Source: SMXQ01 sp033720855
GTDB lineage: Bacteria > Pseudomonadota > Alphaproteobacteria > SMXQ01
DNA: 17,635 nt
Assembly (NCBI GenBank): GCA_033720855.1
Contig: JAWWBR010000070.1
Location: 1-17,635, forward strand
Reading direction: 5' to 3'
Each line of letters begins with the position of its first letter. Positions within the stretch are counted from its first letter, which is position 1. The notes beneath the pieces were generated by a model, which made no database searches, was not told the origin of the DNA, and saw only the letters and a list, made by a program, of their open reading frames with translations. The translations under genes were made by a program, and so were the position numbers. This document shows positions 16,421 to 17,635 of this stretch, piece after piece.

Positions 16421-17635
16421 TTATGTCACCTCGATCCAGGTACTCATGCCGCCGGCCTGATGCTCGAGCATGTGGCAATGCAGAAGCCACTTGCCCGGCG
16501 CCGCGGCGATAAAGGCGATCGACACCCGCTCGCCCGGCTGCACCAATTCGGTATCCCGCCAGGGCGAACCCTCGACCGCCGTGCCGTTGCGATGCACCAC
16601 CTTGAAGTGCTGGCCGTGGAGGTGCATGGCATGGGGCCAGCGGTTGGCGTTGTCCATGTCGATCCGCACGGTCTGGCCCCTGCGCACGGTCACGAGCGGC
16701 CTGTCCGGCAGTCCGGCGACGCCGTTGAACGCCCACACCTTGCCCTCGGCCATCAGGCTTCGCATGCCGTGCATGCGCCCGCCCATCATGGCCCCCATCA
16801 TGCCGCCCATGGCGCCGCCCTCCATCCTGAGCGGCGCCACCACGGCGTCCTTCAGCGACAAGGGTCCGGGCAAGGGGTTGGCCGCGAGCGGCGCCGGCGG
16901 GCCGAGGCCGGCCCGGCGCAGGGGGTCTTCGGGGCCGTAGGCGAATTTGGCGATATCGACCACCTGGCGCGGGAACAGGGCGCGCACCGGGCTTGCCGTC
17001 TCCGGCCCGCCGGTCATGTCGATCAGCAGATCGACCCGCTGGCCCGGGGCGAGGGTGAGGGGTCCCGGGTCCGACCGCCAAGGCGCGATCGGCTGGCCGT
17101 CCAGCGCCATGACCCAGGGCCGGAGGCCGGGAAAGGCGAGCTGGAAGATCCGCGCATTTGCGGCATTGAGCACCCTCAGGCGGATGCGTTCGCCGGCACG
17201 GACCTTGAGGACGGGGCCGGGTTTCCCGTTTACCGTGACCCAGTTGCCCAAGCGCCCCGCATGGGCCCAATCGGGCATCGCGCCGAAGCTTCGGCCGTCG
17301 ATCTGCCCCCGATTGTCGAGACGCCAATCGTCGACGATGAAAGCGAGGTCCCGATCGGCTTGCGGCGGGTCCGCCTCCTCGACCACCAGCATGCCGTAAA
17401 GGCCGCGGGCCATCTGCTCCCAGGAGCGGTTGTGGGTGTGGTAGCAGTAGGTTCCGGCATCGGGCAGCTCGAAGCGATAATCGAAGTTCGCCCCGGCGCC
17501 TACCGGATCCTGGGTCAGGCCGCTGACGCCGTCCATGGCGTTGGGAAGCCGGATGCCGTGCCAGTGTATCGATGTTTCCTGAGGCAGGCGGTTGTGGAGG
17601 GAGACGGACAACGCATCCCCCTGCTTGACGCGCAA
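16421..17635 (-). CDS. CueO-like multicopper oxidase (5' end outside window)
   Basis: The frame is open to the right edge, so the N-terminus with its signal peptide is missing; 404 residues are visible. All copper-binding clusters are present: HWHG (24-27), HTH (66-68, followed by RSWEQMARGLYG), H335 with HLHG (338-341), and HCHMLEHQAGGM (386-397) with the T1 Cys387, H392 and M397. A Met-rich insert, MEGGAMGGMMGAMMGGRM and following (271-295, nine Met), lies before the last domain and recalls the Met-rich region of CueO, which handles Cu(I). It most likely acts in the periplasm to oxidise Cu(I) or other substrates with O2, giving copper tolerance. The gene ends 71 bases before the permease gene. 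A degenerate relative of its last exon-like 3' portion survives at 14525-14686. Confidence 0.93.
   Translation of the reverse strand: MRVKQGDALSVSLHNRLPQETSIHWHGIRLPNAMDGVSGLTQDPVGAGANFDYRFELPDAGTYCYHTHNRSWEQMARGLYGMLVVEEADPPQADRDLAFIVDDWRLDNRGQIDGRSFGAMPDWAHAGRLGNWVTVNGKPGPVLKVRAGERIRLRVLNAANARIFQLAFPGLRPWVMALDGQPIAPWRSDPGPLTLAPGQRVDLLIDMTGGPETASPVRALFPRQVVDIAKFAYGPEDPLRRAGLGPPAPLAANPLPGPLSLKDAVVAPLRMEGGAMGGMMGAMMGGRMHGMRSLMAEGKVWAFNGVAGLPDRPLVTVRRGQTVRIDMDNANRWPHAMHLHGQHFKVVHRNGTAVEGSPWRDTELVQPGERVSIAFIAAAPGKWLLHCHMLEHQAGGMSTWIEVT

Overview
The window is GC-rich and densely coded, and reads like an alphaproteobacterial chromosome, most likely Rhodospirillales-like. This placement rests on codon usage and gene families: a Glk-type glucokinase, a class III cyclase ending in an N-x-A-A-K-L-E-K-H motif, a fused DppD/DppF-type ATPase, and a possible RpoH-like promoter before an Hsp20 gene. 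It is inference, because no rRNA or other phylogenetic marker is present. I see no tRNA, CRISPR array, insertion sequence or phage gene.

Layout. (1) 1-3437, minus strand: a peptide-type ABC importer. A fused two-domain ATPase overlaps by 4 bp a secreted family-5 solute-binding protein that runs off the left edge. (2) 3438-3636: a divergent control region with an AT-richer stretch and an imperfect inverted repeat. (3) 3637-9136, plus strand: four genes in a row. They encode an unusual 870-residue ABC-exporter-like membrane protein, a stand-alone cyclic-nucleotide-binding domain protein, an MBL-fold hydrolase of the cyclic-phosphodiesterase-like type, and a six-TM class III adenylate cyclase. 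(4) 9176-10201, minus: glucokinase. (5) 10337-11320, plus: a HIT-family protein and a small heat-shock protein. (6) 11654-14362, plus: a P2A-type (Ca2+-type) P-type ATPase. (7) 14525-17635, minus: a multicopper oxidase (5' end outside the window), an APC-family permease, a small DUF5676-like membrane protein with its own terminator, and a decayed fragment of a second multicopper oxidase C-terminus.

The most interesting region is 3637-9136. A maker of cyclic nucleotide (cyclase), a probable hydrolase (MBL protein), a reader (CNB protein) and a membrane protein (ABC) are co-directional with short gaps. This suggests a self-contained second-messenger circuit acting on, or through, the ABC protein. 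That protein is itself abnormal. After one Walker A motif it carries what I read as three tandem, diverged copies of the segment running from the Q-loop through the helical subdomain and signature to Walker B. The last copy has degenerate signature, Walker B and H-loop motifs. It looks more like a nucleotide-sensing or regulatory membrane protein than an ordinary pump.

The right-hand half looks like an accessory stress and metal region: heat-shock chaperone, cation pump, Met-rich copper oxidase and permease. The oxidase relic there points to past duplication or replacement.
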